The notes under the pieces were generated by a model. It made no database searches. It worked only from the letters and a program-made list of their open reading frames with translations, and had not been told where the DNA came from. DNA of 64,000 nt from Chrysopilus asiliformis (Eukaryota; Arthropoda; Insecta; Diptera; Rhagionidae): NCBI GenBank assembly GCA_964034945.1, contig OZ035960.1, positions 113,247,324 to 113,311,323 of the forward strand. The letters run 5' to 3'. Position 1 is the first letter of the stretch, and each line of letters starts with the position of its first letter. A program made the position numbers and the translations under genes. Positions 1 to 12,045 of the stretch are shown piece after piece.

Positions 1-3
1 TAG

Positions 4-1735
4 CTCATTCGTGTTCAGTCACCCGAAGGAACAAAAAGGATTGAACTTCCATCAAATGCTACACTTCGAGAGTTATACGAATCCATTTATAATGCATTCA
101 AAATGGAAGATTATGGATTTTCAATCTTTAAGGAAAGAAATTTTACACACGAGGTAAACATTTCTTTAAAATCGAATCAAGATACCGATTTTTTTTAGTT
201 GATAGTAATTTGTTGATAATTAAGAATATTTTTTTAAAATTCTAGTTGGTGTCTAGCCGATCACAAACACTTAACAATACTAATATGAAGCATGGGGACA
301 TGGTTTACATGAAACTCATATCGGGGTCATCTTCTCGGGTATTTTTTTTAAATAACAGCCTGAAATCAAAGAAAAATTAAATTTTTTCAAAATTTTCAGA
401 GGACCAGCTTAGCTGCCGTGGATACAGTGGTTGAGAAATTGTCCACAACATCAGATGCAGCCCATTCAGCTGCATCGGCGGCTTTTGTGCCTGCTACCAA
501 GCTTAATGACGTTGTCGAGGACGAGGTGGATGTTATATTGACAAAGTCAGATGGCAGAATTCAACGTAGCAGAGATACAAAACTGTATGCCTTTGATTTA
601 GCGAAATTATTATTAGTTTTTTTGTAATTCAAAACATTAATTTTAGATGCCGTCACAATTCGAATGGTTGTTGTGTGCATTGCTCTGCAATCGAACCCTT
701 CGACGAGAATTATCTAAAAGAACAGAAAATTAAACATCTGTCTTTTCATTCGTATCTCAGAAAACAAATGTCTGGATTCGATCGTGGGAAATATGTTGCT
801 TTTGAAGATATCAATTGTCGCATAAAGACCGGATGTCGGGAACATCCACCATGGCCGAAAGGTATTTGTTCCAAGTGTCAACCTTCAGCTATAACATTAA
901 ATAGACAAATCTATCGTCATGTGGATAATGTTATGTTTGAGAATACGGCGTTGGTAGAACGTTTTCTAAACTATTGGCGGTCCACTGGACATCAGAGATT
1001 GGGATTTTTGTATGGAACATATGAAGTGCATGCTGATGTGCCTCTAGGTTGGTTTTGTTAATGTTAGTATTTTTTGTTCGAATTGTAATCCAATCATGTT
1101 TTATGTGTAGGTATAAGAGCACGAGTTGCTGCTATCTACGAACCGCCGCAAGAAAGTACTCGTGATTCCATAAAACTGTTAGACGATGAACACGCTAAGG
1201 ACGTTGACGAACTCGCTAAAGCTTTGGGACTTAAAAAGGTAGAAAAAAAACTCAATATTATCTTGCGTTTTCAAATATTTAATAATATGAATTTTAGGTG
1301 GGATGGATATTTACTGATTTGATTGGTGAAGATGTGGCTGCTGGAACAGTAAAACATATTCGTGGTATTGAAACTCATTTTTTGACTGCACAAGAATGCA
1401 TAACGGCTGGCCACATGCAAAATCAGCATCCAAATATCTGCAAGAATTCATCCAGCGGTGTGTTTGGATCAAAATTCGTCACAGTTTGTGTAACTGGTAA
1501 TGTTTAATGCCATTATATTTACTTTTCATAGTTTATTAAAGTAATCAAATTAATTAATCCAACCATATTTTTAGGTGATGAAAAGAAGCAAGTTCACATG
1601 GAAGGATATGCTGTCTCTGCCCAATGTATGGCGTTAGTTCGTGACAATTGCCTTGTTCCAACTAAAGATGCTCCAGAATTGGGTTATATTCGCGAATCAA
1701 CTGATAAACAATATGTCCCGGATGTGTACTATAAG
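4..1735 (+). CDS. Npl4: Npl4, exons encoding UBX-like, zinc-ribbon and most of MPN region
   Basis: Seven coding exons read without a break: 4-153, 246-338, 400-584, 647-1047, 1111-1238, 1298-1496 and 1575-1735. All introns are GT-AG and phases are compatible; TAG at 1-3 looks like the acceptor of an earlier intron, so the start codon lies outside the window. The product is Npl4, which with Ufd1 recruits p97/VCP to ubiquitinated substrates for ERAD and segregase work. Seen: an N-terminal ubiquitin-like segment (LIRVQSPEG), a zinc ribbon with paired cysteines (CRH...CCVHC, then CSKCQPSAITLNRQ), RHVDNVMFEN, and the MPN-like core (GIRARVAAIYEPP, KVGWIFTDL, GSKFVTVCVTG, PELGYIRES). With the two exons at 43 kb the window encodes 619 residues, close to the roughly 600 of animal Npl4. 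Residue identity to the family is high and I see no lesion. Confidence 0.97.
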
Positions 1736-2165
1736 GTAAGTCATTTTTAATTCCCGAAATTCAATACAATATTTTTTTTAAACATCCGACACATGAGCAG
1801 AAGTAATCGCTCGTTCATGAAAGTTTTTTTTTTTTATATTAGTCCTTAACGCAAAGCAGATTTAATCAAAATAAAGTTTTCCAACTCATTGCCAGAGCAA
1901 ATTAAAAACAGATCCAAACAATGCTTGGTATTTTTCCTTGCAACGATCGCAGGCTTGATTCCTAGTTTTGAATATAGGAATATACAGATTTACGACATAT
2001 TTGTGGGAGTGAAATTTCCTGATTTTGTCGTATAAAACATGCATAATCTGGACAAATTTTCGATTCCAGCATATGTAAATTTCATTTTATGTTTGGATTG
2101 CCCTTTTCACAAAACTCGAGAATTAATGCCAGCTTCGCACTGTCGTCGAATGTAGGCGAATTATA

Positions 2166-3090
2166 CAGGGTTATCCATTTTGTGATTTAAAAAAAAAACG
2201 TAAAAAAACATACAAAATTAACTTTTTAATGAGATTTTTTTTCATTACAAAGTTTGCACTTTTCCATTATGTGTGAAACACAATATCGTTCAAATGGCCG
2301 CCTCGGGATTTCTGGCAACAGTCGATCGTTTTGAGGTAATTTTTGATGGCTTTTTGGCACATTTTGGGTGGTATCTCGCCCATAACTCGACGAATGTCGG
2401 CTTTCAAGTGCTCTAAAGTTAGAGGATTGTCCGCATAAACACGATTTTTTGCGTAGCCCCACAAAAAAAGTCCAACGGCGTCAAATCGCACGATCTCGGT
2501 GGCCAATTAACATCACCAAAACGTGAAATTAGACGGGCATCAAACTTCTCGCGCAATAGAGCCAAAATCGGTCGTGTTGTGTGGCTTGTTGTGCCGTCTT
2601 GCTGGAACCACATGTCGTCCAAGTCCATATCTTCAATCGCAGGCCAAAAAAAGTCTGTTATCATTTGACCATATCGGTTGGAATTGACGGTAGTGGTCCT
2701 CTCTTCATCGTTTTCGAAAAAATATGGCCCTATGACGCCGCCAACCCATAATGCGCACCATACAGCCACTATTTCTGGATAGAGCGGCCTCTCTTTAATC
2801 ATTTGAGGATTTTCAGAGCCCCAGATTCGGCAATTTTGCTTATTTACGTAGCCGCCAAGCGCCAAGCGAAAAATGTGCCTCATCGCTGAAGAGAATTTTG
2901 TTCGAAAAAATCAGCATTTACGGCCTGTTGCTCAAGGACCCATTCAACGTATCTTCTGCGTTTGTTAATCGATCCATTTCCGTAAATGGCAAACATTCAA
3001 CTAAAAGTTTGGCACTTCGGTTGAAAGATATATTTGACAGCTGTAAAGTGACAGCTATACGGTTTTAAAACCACGAAATGGATAACCCTG
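2166..3090 (-). mobile_element. Deleted DD41D (rosa-type) mariner element
   Basis: A 925-bp element with matching ends: CAGGGTTATCCATTT at the left and its complement at the right (AAATGGATAACCCTG). It is flanked by TA at 2164-2165 and 3091-3092, the Tc1/mariner target duplication. It encodes a broken transposase on the - strand and is shorter than a complete mariner (about 1.3 kb), with the N-terminal DNA-binding part missing. Confidence 0.88.
2267..2955 (-). pseudogene. Mariner transposase remnant, DD41D catalytic spacing
   Basis: Reading leftwards: a segment with YVEWVLEQQ, DEAHF (first acidic position), GGYVNKQNCRIWGSENP, WFQQDG (second) and WPPRSCDLTPLDFF (third), then LWGYAKNRVYADNP to the stop. 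I count 41 residues between the second and third catalytic aspartates (D of QQDG to D of PLDF), against 34 in Mos1-type mariners. Two lesions break the frame: a 7-bp tandem duplication (2854-2867) after DEAHF and a one-base loss in the A-run 2463-2469. The helix-turn-helix N-terminus is absent, so no active enzyme can be made. Confidence 0.85.
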
Positions 3091-3278
3091 TATTATCGGC
3101 TGCCAGGTGGGCGCTTTTTTATTTATTTGAAATTCAGGTTAAATTCTGGGTTACGCAAAATATAAAATATTTACACAATGAAGGAAAAAAAGTAATTAAA
3201 TTAAATACAAAATGAGCCGAACCTGGCAGCCGACACTGCACTTCGCATGCATTCAAGGAGAGTGTGGCGTTAGTATAA

Positions 3279-4400
3279 AACATAACAAAAGCTATAATTG
3301 CCAATCTGGCAATCATTGGAAACCCGTATGGTGATATTCGTATCAAATATCGAACAGTTATACCAAAATTCCACTTTGAAGTCAAACTTTCCAATAAGAT
3401 TTTTTAAAATTTATTCCAATCGGATTTTGATGTATGGGAGTTTTATGTAGAATCATATCCTAAATAACTTTTGTTCTTGGACTTTTTTGATAAGATGCAC
3501 CGTTTTTGAGATATTCACAAAAAACGTTTTCGTTCGTATGGGGGGTACCCCCCCTAATGGTCCATTTTTGCCCATTAACGAACTTAGCCTCGCATTTTGC
3601 GAAAAACGAATCTGTGCAAAATTTCAAGTCTCTAGCTCAATCCGTGCGCCCGCAATCCGCGCCACAGACAGACGGACAGACAGACAGACAGACGGACAGA
3701 CAATTATTTTTATACCCGTATGGTGAAACCAAAGGGTATATTAACTTTGCCTTACCGTTTGTAACGCCAAGATCCCGTCATCGCACAAAAAAATGAATTA
3801 CACCAGTGTGTTTAGAATGATAAAAATATTTAATTTCTGCATGTCCGTCCGTCTGTCCGTCCGTCTGTCCGTCTGTCCGTCTGTCCGTCCGTCCGTCCGT
3901 CCGTCTGTGGCGCGGATTGCGGGCGCACGGATTGAGCTAGAGACTTGAAAGTTTGCACAGATCCGTTTTTCGTAAAATGCGAGGCTAAGTTCGTTAATGG
4001 GCAAAAATGGACCATTAGGGGGGGTACCCCCCATACGAACGAAATCGTTTTTTGTGAATATCTCAAAAACGGTGCATCTTATCAAAAAAGTCCAAGAACA
4101 AAAGTTATTTAGGATATGATTCTACATAAAACTCCCATACATGAAAATCCGATTGGAATAAATTTTAAAAAATCTTATTGGAAAGTTTGACTTCAAAGTG
4201 GAATTTTGGTATAACTGTTCGAATTTTGATACGAATATCACCATACGGGTCTCCAATGATTGCCAGATTGGCAATTATAGCTTTTGTTATGTTTATCATT
4301 CAAAACACCTTGGGTTAATTTATTTTTATGTGTGATGACGGGATCTTGGCGTTACAAACGGTAAGGCAAAGTTAATATACCCTTTGGTATAAGTTAATAT
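3279..4400. mobile_element. Mini-me/Helentron-like element with a second copy inserted into it
   Basis: A - strand copy (tail 3279-3703, head about 4291-4400) is split by a complete + strand copy (about 3704-4290). Copies share a head with TATACCC...GGGTATA hairpin, a (GTCC/GTCT)n tract, a GGCGCGGATTGCGGGCGCAC block and a tail ending GCTTTTGTTATGTTT. A third copy is at 59790-60391 and a tail fragment at 53793-53902. GTCY microsatellites plus hairpin ends match the dipteran mini-me type. No protein is encoded. Confidence 0.75.
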
Positions 4401-4683
4401 ACACGGTCATTTATGTGAGGCCCAGTTTTGGCTGAACACATTTGATAATAAGCAAAAATTTTGTATATTGGCTGAAACAATCCCTCAGAAATTTTGAAGC
4501 GTTTGGATCTTGAAAAAGATACTGTTTATTGCGGTTTGTATTGGGACGCGTTCGTCAACAAAAAAAAAAACAAAGAAGGTCCAGCATAACCCGTTAATGG
4601 GAGGGAGCATCGGACGGTAATTACAGATTTTTAACGATTTTTGTTGCTTAATATTAATGTCCAAGATAAGTTGGTCCAAAATA

Positions 4684-5330
4684 AAGGTGCCGCTCCACGT
4701 CGTAAATGCCGGCGAGAACCTGTCGATAGCAGCTACTCGCTAAATGGACACGTCTCTGAGAGTCGCTCGCAAAAACTCGCGAGCTAGTTTCTGCGAGCTG
4801 TCAAAAGTGATTCTACTCTCTAGTCGACATGCCTCCACTGAACTCTTGGAGAGTAGCTAGCCAGATACGAGCAGCATTTGAATTTCGCTAGTAGCTCTCG
4901 AGAACGCTAGCTCGATTTCGCTAGTAGCGATAGAAAAATCGTCGAAAGTAACTCTCGAGAATTTTTGAGAGTTACTCGCGGATTTACTCTCATAGGCTGC
5001 GTTCAGACGAGGTTGAAACTGGTTGAAGTCAACCAAGTTACTCTGGGTGAAAAAACCTGCTTGCGTTCTCACGTAGTGTTTTTCAACTTTTGCGCTGCAG
5101 TGTATTTACACATGCTATGTCAATGTGTGCGTGTAGCAAGAAAAATTTTGTGAACCCCCACCATTGAACTCTATGTGTGTATGTGTTTTCAACCAAGTTC
5201 ACCCGGCCTAGCCAGCAGGTGAATTCCCCGCATACACCCGATAGCGTCTGGCCCGTAAAATCGAGTGGAAACTTGGTGAAGTCAACCAGTTTCAACCTCG
5301 TCTGAACGCAACCATATGGAGTGGCACCTT
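4684..5330. mobile_element. MITE with TIR AAGGTGCCRCTCCA, hosting a nested 319-bp MITE
   Basis: Ends AAGGTGCCGCTCCA and TGGAGTGGCACCTT are inverted repeats flanked by TA on both sides (4682-4683, 5331-5332). The interior has repeated AGTAGCTCTCGAGA-like palindromes. A second element (4995-5313) is inserted 17 bp from the right end. Confidence 0.7.
4995..5313 (+). mobile_element. 319-bp MITE, TIR GGCTGCGTTCAGACG, TSD ATA
   Basis: Inverted ends GGCTGCGTTCAGACGAGG and CCTCGTCTGAACGCAACC, flanked by ATA at 4992-4994 and 5314-5316. A second copy of identical length lies at 24094-24412 in the opposite orientation. No coding capacity is evident. Confidence 0.85.
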
Positions 5331-5502
5331 TAGTAAAATTTTGCTAACTCACCCAATTCTTTTTGGGATGTGACTTCTTAAATAGCAAAAGGCGGCCTAA
5401 AGCTTTTAACGCGGAGAAAATTGAAGAGAATTTGTCAGAATGTAGGCGTCCTATATTTGGCACGGTGCCATATCTAAGTTAATTACGGGTGTCTATACAC
5501 CT

Positions 5503-5708
5503 GGGCCCGTATTCTAGAACTCGTACCGAGTCAAATCTCTACCGAGTGGTACAATAAGCGATAGTTTCAGATTCATATTGACCTCACTCGGCATGCTAAC
5601 GTCACCGAGTATTTACTTGCAAGAAATCGCTCGTTTCCGAGTTCAAGAATCGCTTTTTGTACCACTCGGTAGAGATTTGACTCGGTACGAGTTCTAGAAT
5701 AAGGCCCC
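5503..5708. mobile_element. Foldback MITE, about 48-bp arms
   Basis: Left arm GTATTCTAGAACTCGTACCG... reappears inverted as ...CGGTACGAGTTCTAGAATAA with few mismatches. The ends are GGGCCCGTATT and AATAAGGCCCC. The target duplication is not clear. Confidence 0.75.
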
Positions 5709-7520
5709 TGGAGAAAATTTTTTTCGAGTCATTAAATCGAATCATTGGTCTGTCTCAATAAGTCAAGTATAAATCAAGAATTTGAGTGAAAATTTATATT
5801 GCTGTACAGATTATTTAAATCTGTGCAATTATAGTACTGCACACATGTACAAAAGGCAAAGCCCTTGTTTTGGTACCATTCCAAATAAATAAAAATTTGT
5901 TAAAATATCCAAATTAGTTGAACATAAAAAAAAATGAATTCGTATCGTATTTTTTTTTAAATTGAATTCTATGCAAACTTTTTATCACTGAAGCAATAGA
6001 AAATACTAAATCTCGACATCAATTTTTATTTAACATACACTTGATTTGTACACGATGTAATAACATTTAAAAGATTTTTGTTTTTTTTTGCATTCACTTT
6101 TAGTACTTTCAGTATTATTTGTTTCCGATATTCTTTCGGTTTCACAATTCTTTTTTCAAAATAATTTCTTTCTTTAATATATAGTAAAAATATACAGTAT
6201 TTATTTACTCTTTGACGTATATAATTCTAACTTTTTCACGTATGAATAGCGCAGTATGTAATCACATTTTTCGGAAGGATCAATGATTTTATTAGGTTTA
6301 TTACAATCCTATTTAGTACTACAAGTCTGGTATGCGCGTATATGTAGGAAAATAGATTTGTTAGTATTATTTATTCTTATTCCGTTCAGGTTAAATCGAT
6401 TCATTTCACACTAATTCTCAAAATAAATATTTGTAGTTTATAGAGAAATTCAAAATAATAACTAAATTTTGATGAAGACGCTATATAAAAATGTACAGGT
6501 GTTTAATCTGTAAAATATGGAATATAAAACAGTTTCTAATATAAAAGAAGAGGAAAAACAAAATATATATTTTTTATGAATCGATTTAATAGCAATAAGT
6601 ATACGCTTTTATTACTTGCAACTCGAATGCATACATCTTATATGCAATATTTTCTAATATATTGTAGGTAATTGTATTAGGATGGTATTTTGAAACATTT
6701 TTGGCAAAGAGATTTTTACACAATAAAGTCCTGGTAACTGCAGAAATCGTTTTCAAAAAAAAATTATCATATTTTCTCATAAAATCAAATCTGTAATACA
6801 TAATATTATGTTTCTACTCAAAAAAAAGTGGAATCAAATTCTAACTATTCGTTGATTTAAACAAATTTTACAACCATAATAACATAATAGATTGCAAATT
6901 GGATACCACGGTCACGAATTCAATGCGAATTTTAGAAGCCGCGACCAATTTACGACCTTTTGTATAGCGTGGGAATTCTTTAGACCCTGCTCCTGAATTT
7001 ACAATAACGTTTAAAATAATATTTTCCAAAATTAAAGTTTTTGATAAAAATATAAATATTGAAACTACACATTTCACATATAGATTTAAACTTCCTGTTC
7101 GTAAATAGTATATATTATTATTATTATTATTATTAATAGTGTATAATTTTTGATGGGTAAGGAATTAGATTTTCGTAATATTTTCAGATTTCGATTTCGC
7201 TTCAACAAAAAACTTAAGATCGTTTTATTTTATTATTATTTTTTTTTATCTATGTATATTCAGTAAAAATATATTTTATTGTTTTTAAATATTTTTATGT
7301 ATAGAAACTACCGCGAAAAATGTCGAAAATACAAATCTTTTCTCTTAATTTTATCGTACGATCCGACATCACAAGCCTTTTTTCATGTATTTATGAGTTC
7401 GAGTAAGCAATTAAGGATAATTTTGGTCTGTCAATTTAGGGTTAACTGTGGCGGAATTTTAACATTCGGATTTGTGGCAGCAGCAGAAAAACACGAAACG
7501 ATTTATGAAAAGCTTAAAAC
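5709..7520. other. AT-rich intron sequence, no gene seen
   Basis: Mostly A/T homopolymers and short (ATT)n tracts (about 7113-7136). I see no coding pattern or repeat boundary. Confidence 0.6.
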
Positions 7521-7526
7521 CCTTTT

Positions 7527-8040
7527 ATCCTATAATATAATACGAGGAATGTCTGTCTGTCTGTCTGTCTGCACAAACGATCTCGAAAACCCGCCTAACG
7601 ATTTTCACGAAACTTGGGAGTTAAGGATTTTCGGGGAGAAGGAATCGATCTAGATAGGTCTCCCCTCTGAGAAAATTCCCCTCGATACCCCTCGCCTGGT
7701 ATCTTCGAATTGGGTGGTCCGATCTTAATGAAACTTTACAGTATTACTAAAGGGGCTAGGGGCTTTCGATTTTTCCACTACAAACCTGACTTTTCCCCTC
7801 CCCTCGATAACCCTCACCTGGTGTCTCAAAACAACGTTTCAAAAATCGGTGACAGCGATTACTCAATAACCACTCAACCGATTTCTATGAAATTTTGTTA
7901 TCGCGCGTTAGTTTTAGTTCCAGCTTTCTCGCTCGGAAAAGCTCTGTAAAGATAATGTGAATTTAGTTTTTCCCCAAAAATCAGTAAAAGTAGGATTTTG
8001 AGGTCGCCGAGCGTGGCTCGGTCTTCCTGGTACTTTATAC
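7527..8040 (+). mobile_element. Helentron-like non-autonomous element, family H1, copy 1
   Basis: Starts TCCTATAATATAATACGAGG, followed by GTCT repeats and GCACAAACGATCTCG. Ends with the hairpin GCCGAGCGTGGCTCGG and TCTTCCTGGTAC. A 3' hairpin plus short tail and no terminal inverted repeats fits Helitron/Helentron-like elements. Other copies: 37790-38298 and 57561-58081, both inverted. The interior is non-coding. Confidence 0.75.
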
Positions 8041-10280
8041 TAAGAAGTTGATCTAAAGTTTAAAATTTTTGCGCTAAATATTTATTAAATTTAAATTTTG
8101 TTTAAATACAATACTTTCGTAATGAACGCTCGCTTTTTGTCTAAGACTGTAGGTGCAGACAGTGGGGAAGAAAAATTGCTAAGAGAACGCCAATGTAGGC
8201 CACCTATATAATAGTTGTGAAATGAAGGGCAAAACTAGTTGGCTTTTGCAGATAGAAATTGTTTTTATTTTATTTTTCCTCACAGGAGAGAAAAAATTAA
8301 AGAAAAACCCGAACGTCCAAGAAAAGTTTGGTTCCGAAAAATGGTTTTTCTGCTTGCACACAAAAATGTGAATCGATTCTATTAATTTTGATGTTTGTGT
8401 GTAAAAATCAGACTAAATTCAGTCGTGTTTGAGGTTTTGGGTTTACTGTATTTATTTTTCATGAATTTTACTGTTCAAAATAATTCTAGAAATGGTATAT
8501 TTTCGTTTCTAGTTTCTTTTCTCGTTTCATCTAATTCGATTGACTGATATCACTACAATTGCGAAGTGTAAATTTAAGTTTTCTGTTTTTTTTTTTTAAA
8601 TTATTTTCGAGAAATATTTCTACATATATGTGTCTAAATGCATGTGATTTCCATATGAATATTAGTTAAAAATCGAATTAAAAGTAAATTTATCGAACGA
8701 TCCTTTTCACGTCACGCGCCTCCTCCGAAATGTTACGTTTATCGCGTAAACTTTATATAACTGATATTTCTGTTGCTTATATTCTAGTACAATATTGAAA
8801 GCTTTAACATATTAACTAATGCTTCTTTAATTTCTAGCTTTATTTATGTATTTTTAAACACGCTGCACTAAAACCGTAATCTATTACTATTTTTATATTC
8901 TATTCTAAAACATTTAATCTAACGCTAATGACATTATTTTTTTATTATTTATGAATAGGTGTTCTAAAACTTTAGAAAAATAAAATCTTTCGGTTTAAAG
9001 TGTTTTTTTTTTTTCGTTCGAGAGATATTTTCACTAAAGTATTTTTTTTTGCATATACACACATAATTCTTTTGTTACCACATGCTCTAATTTTATACAA
9101 TCGTTCAACACTAATAACTTCATTGAGCTTTTTTGTTTGTTGTATTTTTTAAATAAACTTTTGGCTATTTCTGTATAGTTAAGTGTTAAGACTTGATTTT
9201 TAATTATTGTACTTTAATACTTAAATATTTTGTTTTGAATTGAATTCATGTTTTGTCTCTGTTGTTTTAAATATTGTCGCATCGGAAAGTTTCAGTCAAC
9301 ATTTGCGATGTTGCCTTTTTTTGCCAAATCATATAGTTTATTTCTAATTCATTTAAATCAAGTAGTTTTAAATTTGGAAAGACAAAACTAAAATACATGA
9401 AAAATTTTTCATTAAAAGAACTTTTCATTTTAAAATTTTTAAACTTTCCACTCTGACTTTTTATTGGCAAGTCTGGCAATGAATGGAATTTCTTATTCCC
9501 AAGCAGTGTTTGTTCAATTTAAAATCAATAACGTATTTTTTTCCTACAATTTGTTAGCTCATAGAGTATCACATATAATATTCAGGTTCATTCTCTTTCA
9601 TAACTTGTTTTATGCATTTGTTCAAATTTTAATCAATTTGACTCGTATGCACCAATAGCGAATGTAACAAATAATATAAAAAGCGCATTTGAACAAAAGT
9701 ACGATTTTTAAACAGTTTTAACATATTTCCGCAAAATTATCTTTTAAGGCATATATTTATACAACGTTAACAAATTTTTCAGAATAAATATTGTTTTTTA
9801 TCATTGCGTTGTTTTTGGAAAATATTCAAAAGAGTAAGAAGAATTTTTTTTTGCTAAATAAAAATTAAAAGGCAAAGAAAATTTTATATCTAGACTCCGA
9901 TAAATTGGAAGTCTGCGGTAATGTGTCAGCAGTACTAAACTTCCTACAAAAAAATGCTAAAAATTTGGGGAAAAACCCTGCGATTTTTTTCATTTTCATA
10001 TTCATGAATTTACTTTAAAAAAAATACATTCGTGAAGTTATAAGGTGTGCGTCTTACAAGCACGTCATTTTATTCTAAAAAACGGCTTTAATGATTTTTA
10101 GTTTGGAGGTTTTTAAGGACGAAGAAAGAACGATTAGTCTAATTTCTAACGTATTTATGTCCTGCGAATATCCTTTCTCCATTTTATCGCGTGGGAAATT
10201 CGCATTGGTCGGTTTTCGGAACTGTTGATATCGTAATTTACAAGTATTTCTTGTAAATTTTATTTTAAAAACGACTGTAA
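8041..10280. other. AT-rich intron sequence, no gene seen
   Basis: Long T- and A-rich stretches; no protein pattern, RNA gene or repeat ends that I can support. Confidence 0.55.
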
Positions 10281-10503
10281 AGCCTAAACCACAATTACGC
10301 GTGCGTGCTTGCGGCATTATTTAGTTCTGGCATCTAGTAGTTGTCACCGCGTCTAAAAGTAGAGACTGAGCCTACTCTACGCGGCACGGACGCGGCAACG
10401 CATCTGAGCAACGCGCAATTATCCATTTACTCATATAAATGCGTAGTTTTTACTTTCACCGCGTGGGTGCCGCACCCATGCACGCGTAATTGTGGTTTAG
10501 GCT
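10281..10503. mobile_element. 223-bp PIF/Harbinger-type MITE, TSD TAA
   Basis: Ends AGCCTAAACCACAATTACGC and its inverse, each followed inward by GTGCRTG, flanked by TAA at 10278-10280 and 10504-10506. A 3-bp TWA duplication is the PIF/Harbinger hallmark. Internal sequence around 10350-10400 resembles part of the element at 10791-11162. Confidence 0.85.
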
Positions 10504-10533
10504 TAAAGGTTTTGAGAAATTTGATTTTTCTGA

Positions 10534-10676
10534 GCTGTTCATAAAATACGTCATGCTAACTTTAGGCTTTTTGAACTTCCGCTCCCCCACTTCTTTTTCA
10601 TGATTTTTTGTATAAAGTTCAGTACCGCAGTCACACTACCGGAGACACCCCCGCCTCCTAAAAGTGTGACGTTTTC
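10534..10676. repeat. Copy of the TTCATAAAATACGTCA terminal repeat family
   Basis: Begins GCTGTTCATAAAATACGTCA and runs to an AAAGTGTGACG block. The inner TTTTCATGATTTTTTGTAT motif recurs at 50140-50160. Related termini occur near 15925, 26913, 27724, 32120, 50195-50262 and 59708. This is an arthropod DNA-transposon type whose superfamily I cannot fix. Confidence 0.6.
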
Positions 10677-10790
10677 GAAGGCGAGAAAGCGATTAAGATG
10701 GAGCAATTCATTAAAGTCTTAAAAACATATTTTTTTCCGAAAACCATCATCACGAGGGTCACAGGTTTCACTGTAGTAAAATCATTAAGG

Positions 10791-11162
10791 TAGAACCTGA
10801 ATCGTACGTCGATGCGTCCGTCATGCGTGCGTCCGGTTGACAATTCGAGTAGAATCAACGGGCTGCTATGAGTACTCCCCTAATAATGCGTTTTCCGATG
10901 CGGCAGCCGCATAGAGTAGGTTGAATTTCTACTTTTACATGCGGCAACGCACGGAAATGTCATTTCGCAAAAAAGTTTGTTTACAATTTAAGCAATTTAA
11001 GTATGGAACAAATTGAAAGTAATTGTTTTGAAGATAAACTAATAGAAGAAGTGCAAAACAATGAATTAACTCCAGAGTCGTTGCCGTACCCAACTGTCAC
11101 CGCATCGAACTGTCAACCGGACGCACGCATGACGGACCCATCGACGTACGATTCAGGTTCTA
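10791..11162 (+). mobile_element. About 370-bp MITE with 48-bp TIRs and a transposon ORF start
   Basis: Long inverted ends (TAGAACCTGAATCGTACGTC at the left, its inverse at the right) extend about 48 bp with few mismatches. An ATG at 11003 opens a short frame (MEQIESNCFEDKLIEEVQNN) that resembles the first helix of a MADF/Myb-like domain, as found in the second protein of insect Harbinger elements. The frame runs out into the right terminal repeat, so this looks like a deletion product of a larger element. The MADF reading is tentative. Confidence 0.65.
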
Positions 11163-11665
11163 GCTTTATTGATCAATCAGTTAGTTTTATTATCACCCCT
11201 GGTATCTTGTCCCCTGCTCTCTCCCTTCTCCCCAGTTTCTTTTATCTCCTTAACACACAGATACCCTACCCCAGTGCGATAAAAACCATTTCTGAGTCCT
11301 TTGATAAAAGTTTTTTAAAAAAATGCGCCATAGGCAAAATTTCTTCATAAAAGTACATTATGAGGTCAACTTCTTAATCAAAAAAATTGCATCGCAGGCG
11401 AAAAATTCCCCGGAATGAGTTGAAAATTTATTAGGAGACTGGGTTTGAAGTGAGTCTGTTCATAAAAACCGAGTACTCGATTTTAGAAGTTTTTAGGAAA
11501 ACTGGTTAAATAAAATGCACCGCAGACGAATTACTCCATCGAACAAAATAATGTAATTTTCAATATCAAAGTCAGACAGTTCCAAGTGAAATTTAGTATC
11601 ATGTTTTGCCAATTTCCAGTTGACACTTTTTCGTAGTTTGTACAAATTCTATTTTAAATAAATCA

Positions 11666-12045
11666 TACTAATATATAAAAATGAGTTGGTGTCTGTCTGC
11701 CTGTTCCTCTTTCACGCAAAAACGGCTGAACCGATTGACTTGAAATTCGGCATGAGTATCTGTGGTAGTTCTGGTTCCAACATAGTCATACGGAAAAGTA
11801 ACGCGAGGGGTGGGGGGAGTAAGGGGAGGGGGGTAAAGTGATTTCGAAACTTAGTTTTTGCGCTATGTTACTCTTTCGCGGGGAAACTTCTGAACCGATT
11901 GGCCTGAAATTTGGCATAGATGTTCGTCGGGGGTCCAGCCCCAACATAGACCCATTAAAAAGTTTTTACGTTCTTTCCGGTTTTCTTCGTATTCTAAAAC
12001 TTAGACAAAAAACTTAACCCGGCAACGACGGGTATGCAAACTAGT
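11666..12045 (+). mobile_element. Helentron-like non-autonomous element, family H2, copy 1
   Basis: Begins ACTAATATATAAAAATGAGT with GTCTGTCTGCCTG, then ACGGCTGAACCGATTGACTT. Ends with hairpin CCCGGCAACGACGGG and ATGCAAACTAGT. Parts repeat inverted at 37526-37790. The layout matches non-autonomous Helitron/Helentron elements of insects. Confidence 0.75.

Noticed and set aside
3487..4085. Arg-Gln-Thr-Asp-rich frames on both strands
   Set aside because: Translations of the GTCC/GTCT microsatellite in the mini-me-like copies; the same happens at 59867-60151.
9267..9658. Divergent short frames around 9479
   Set aside because: AT-rich composition, no motif, no splice logic.
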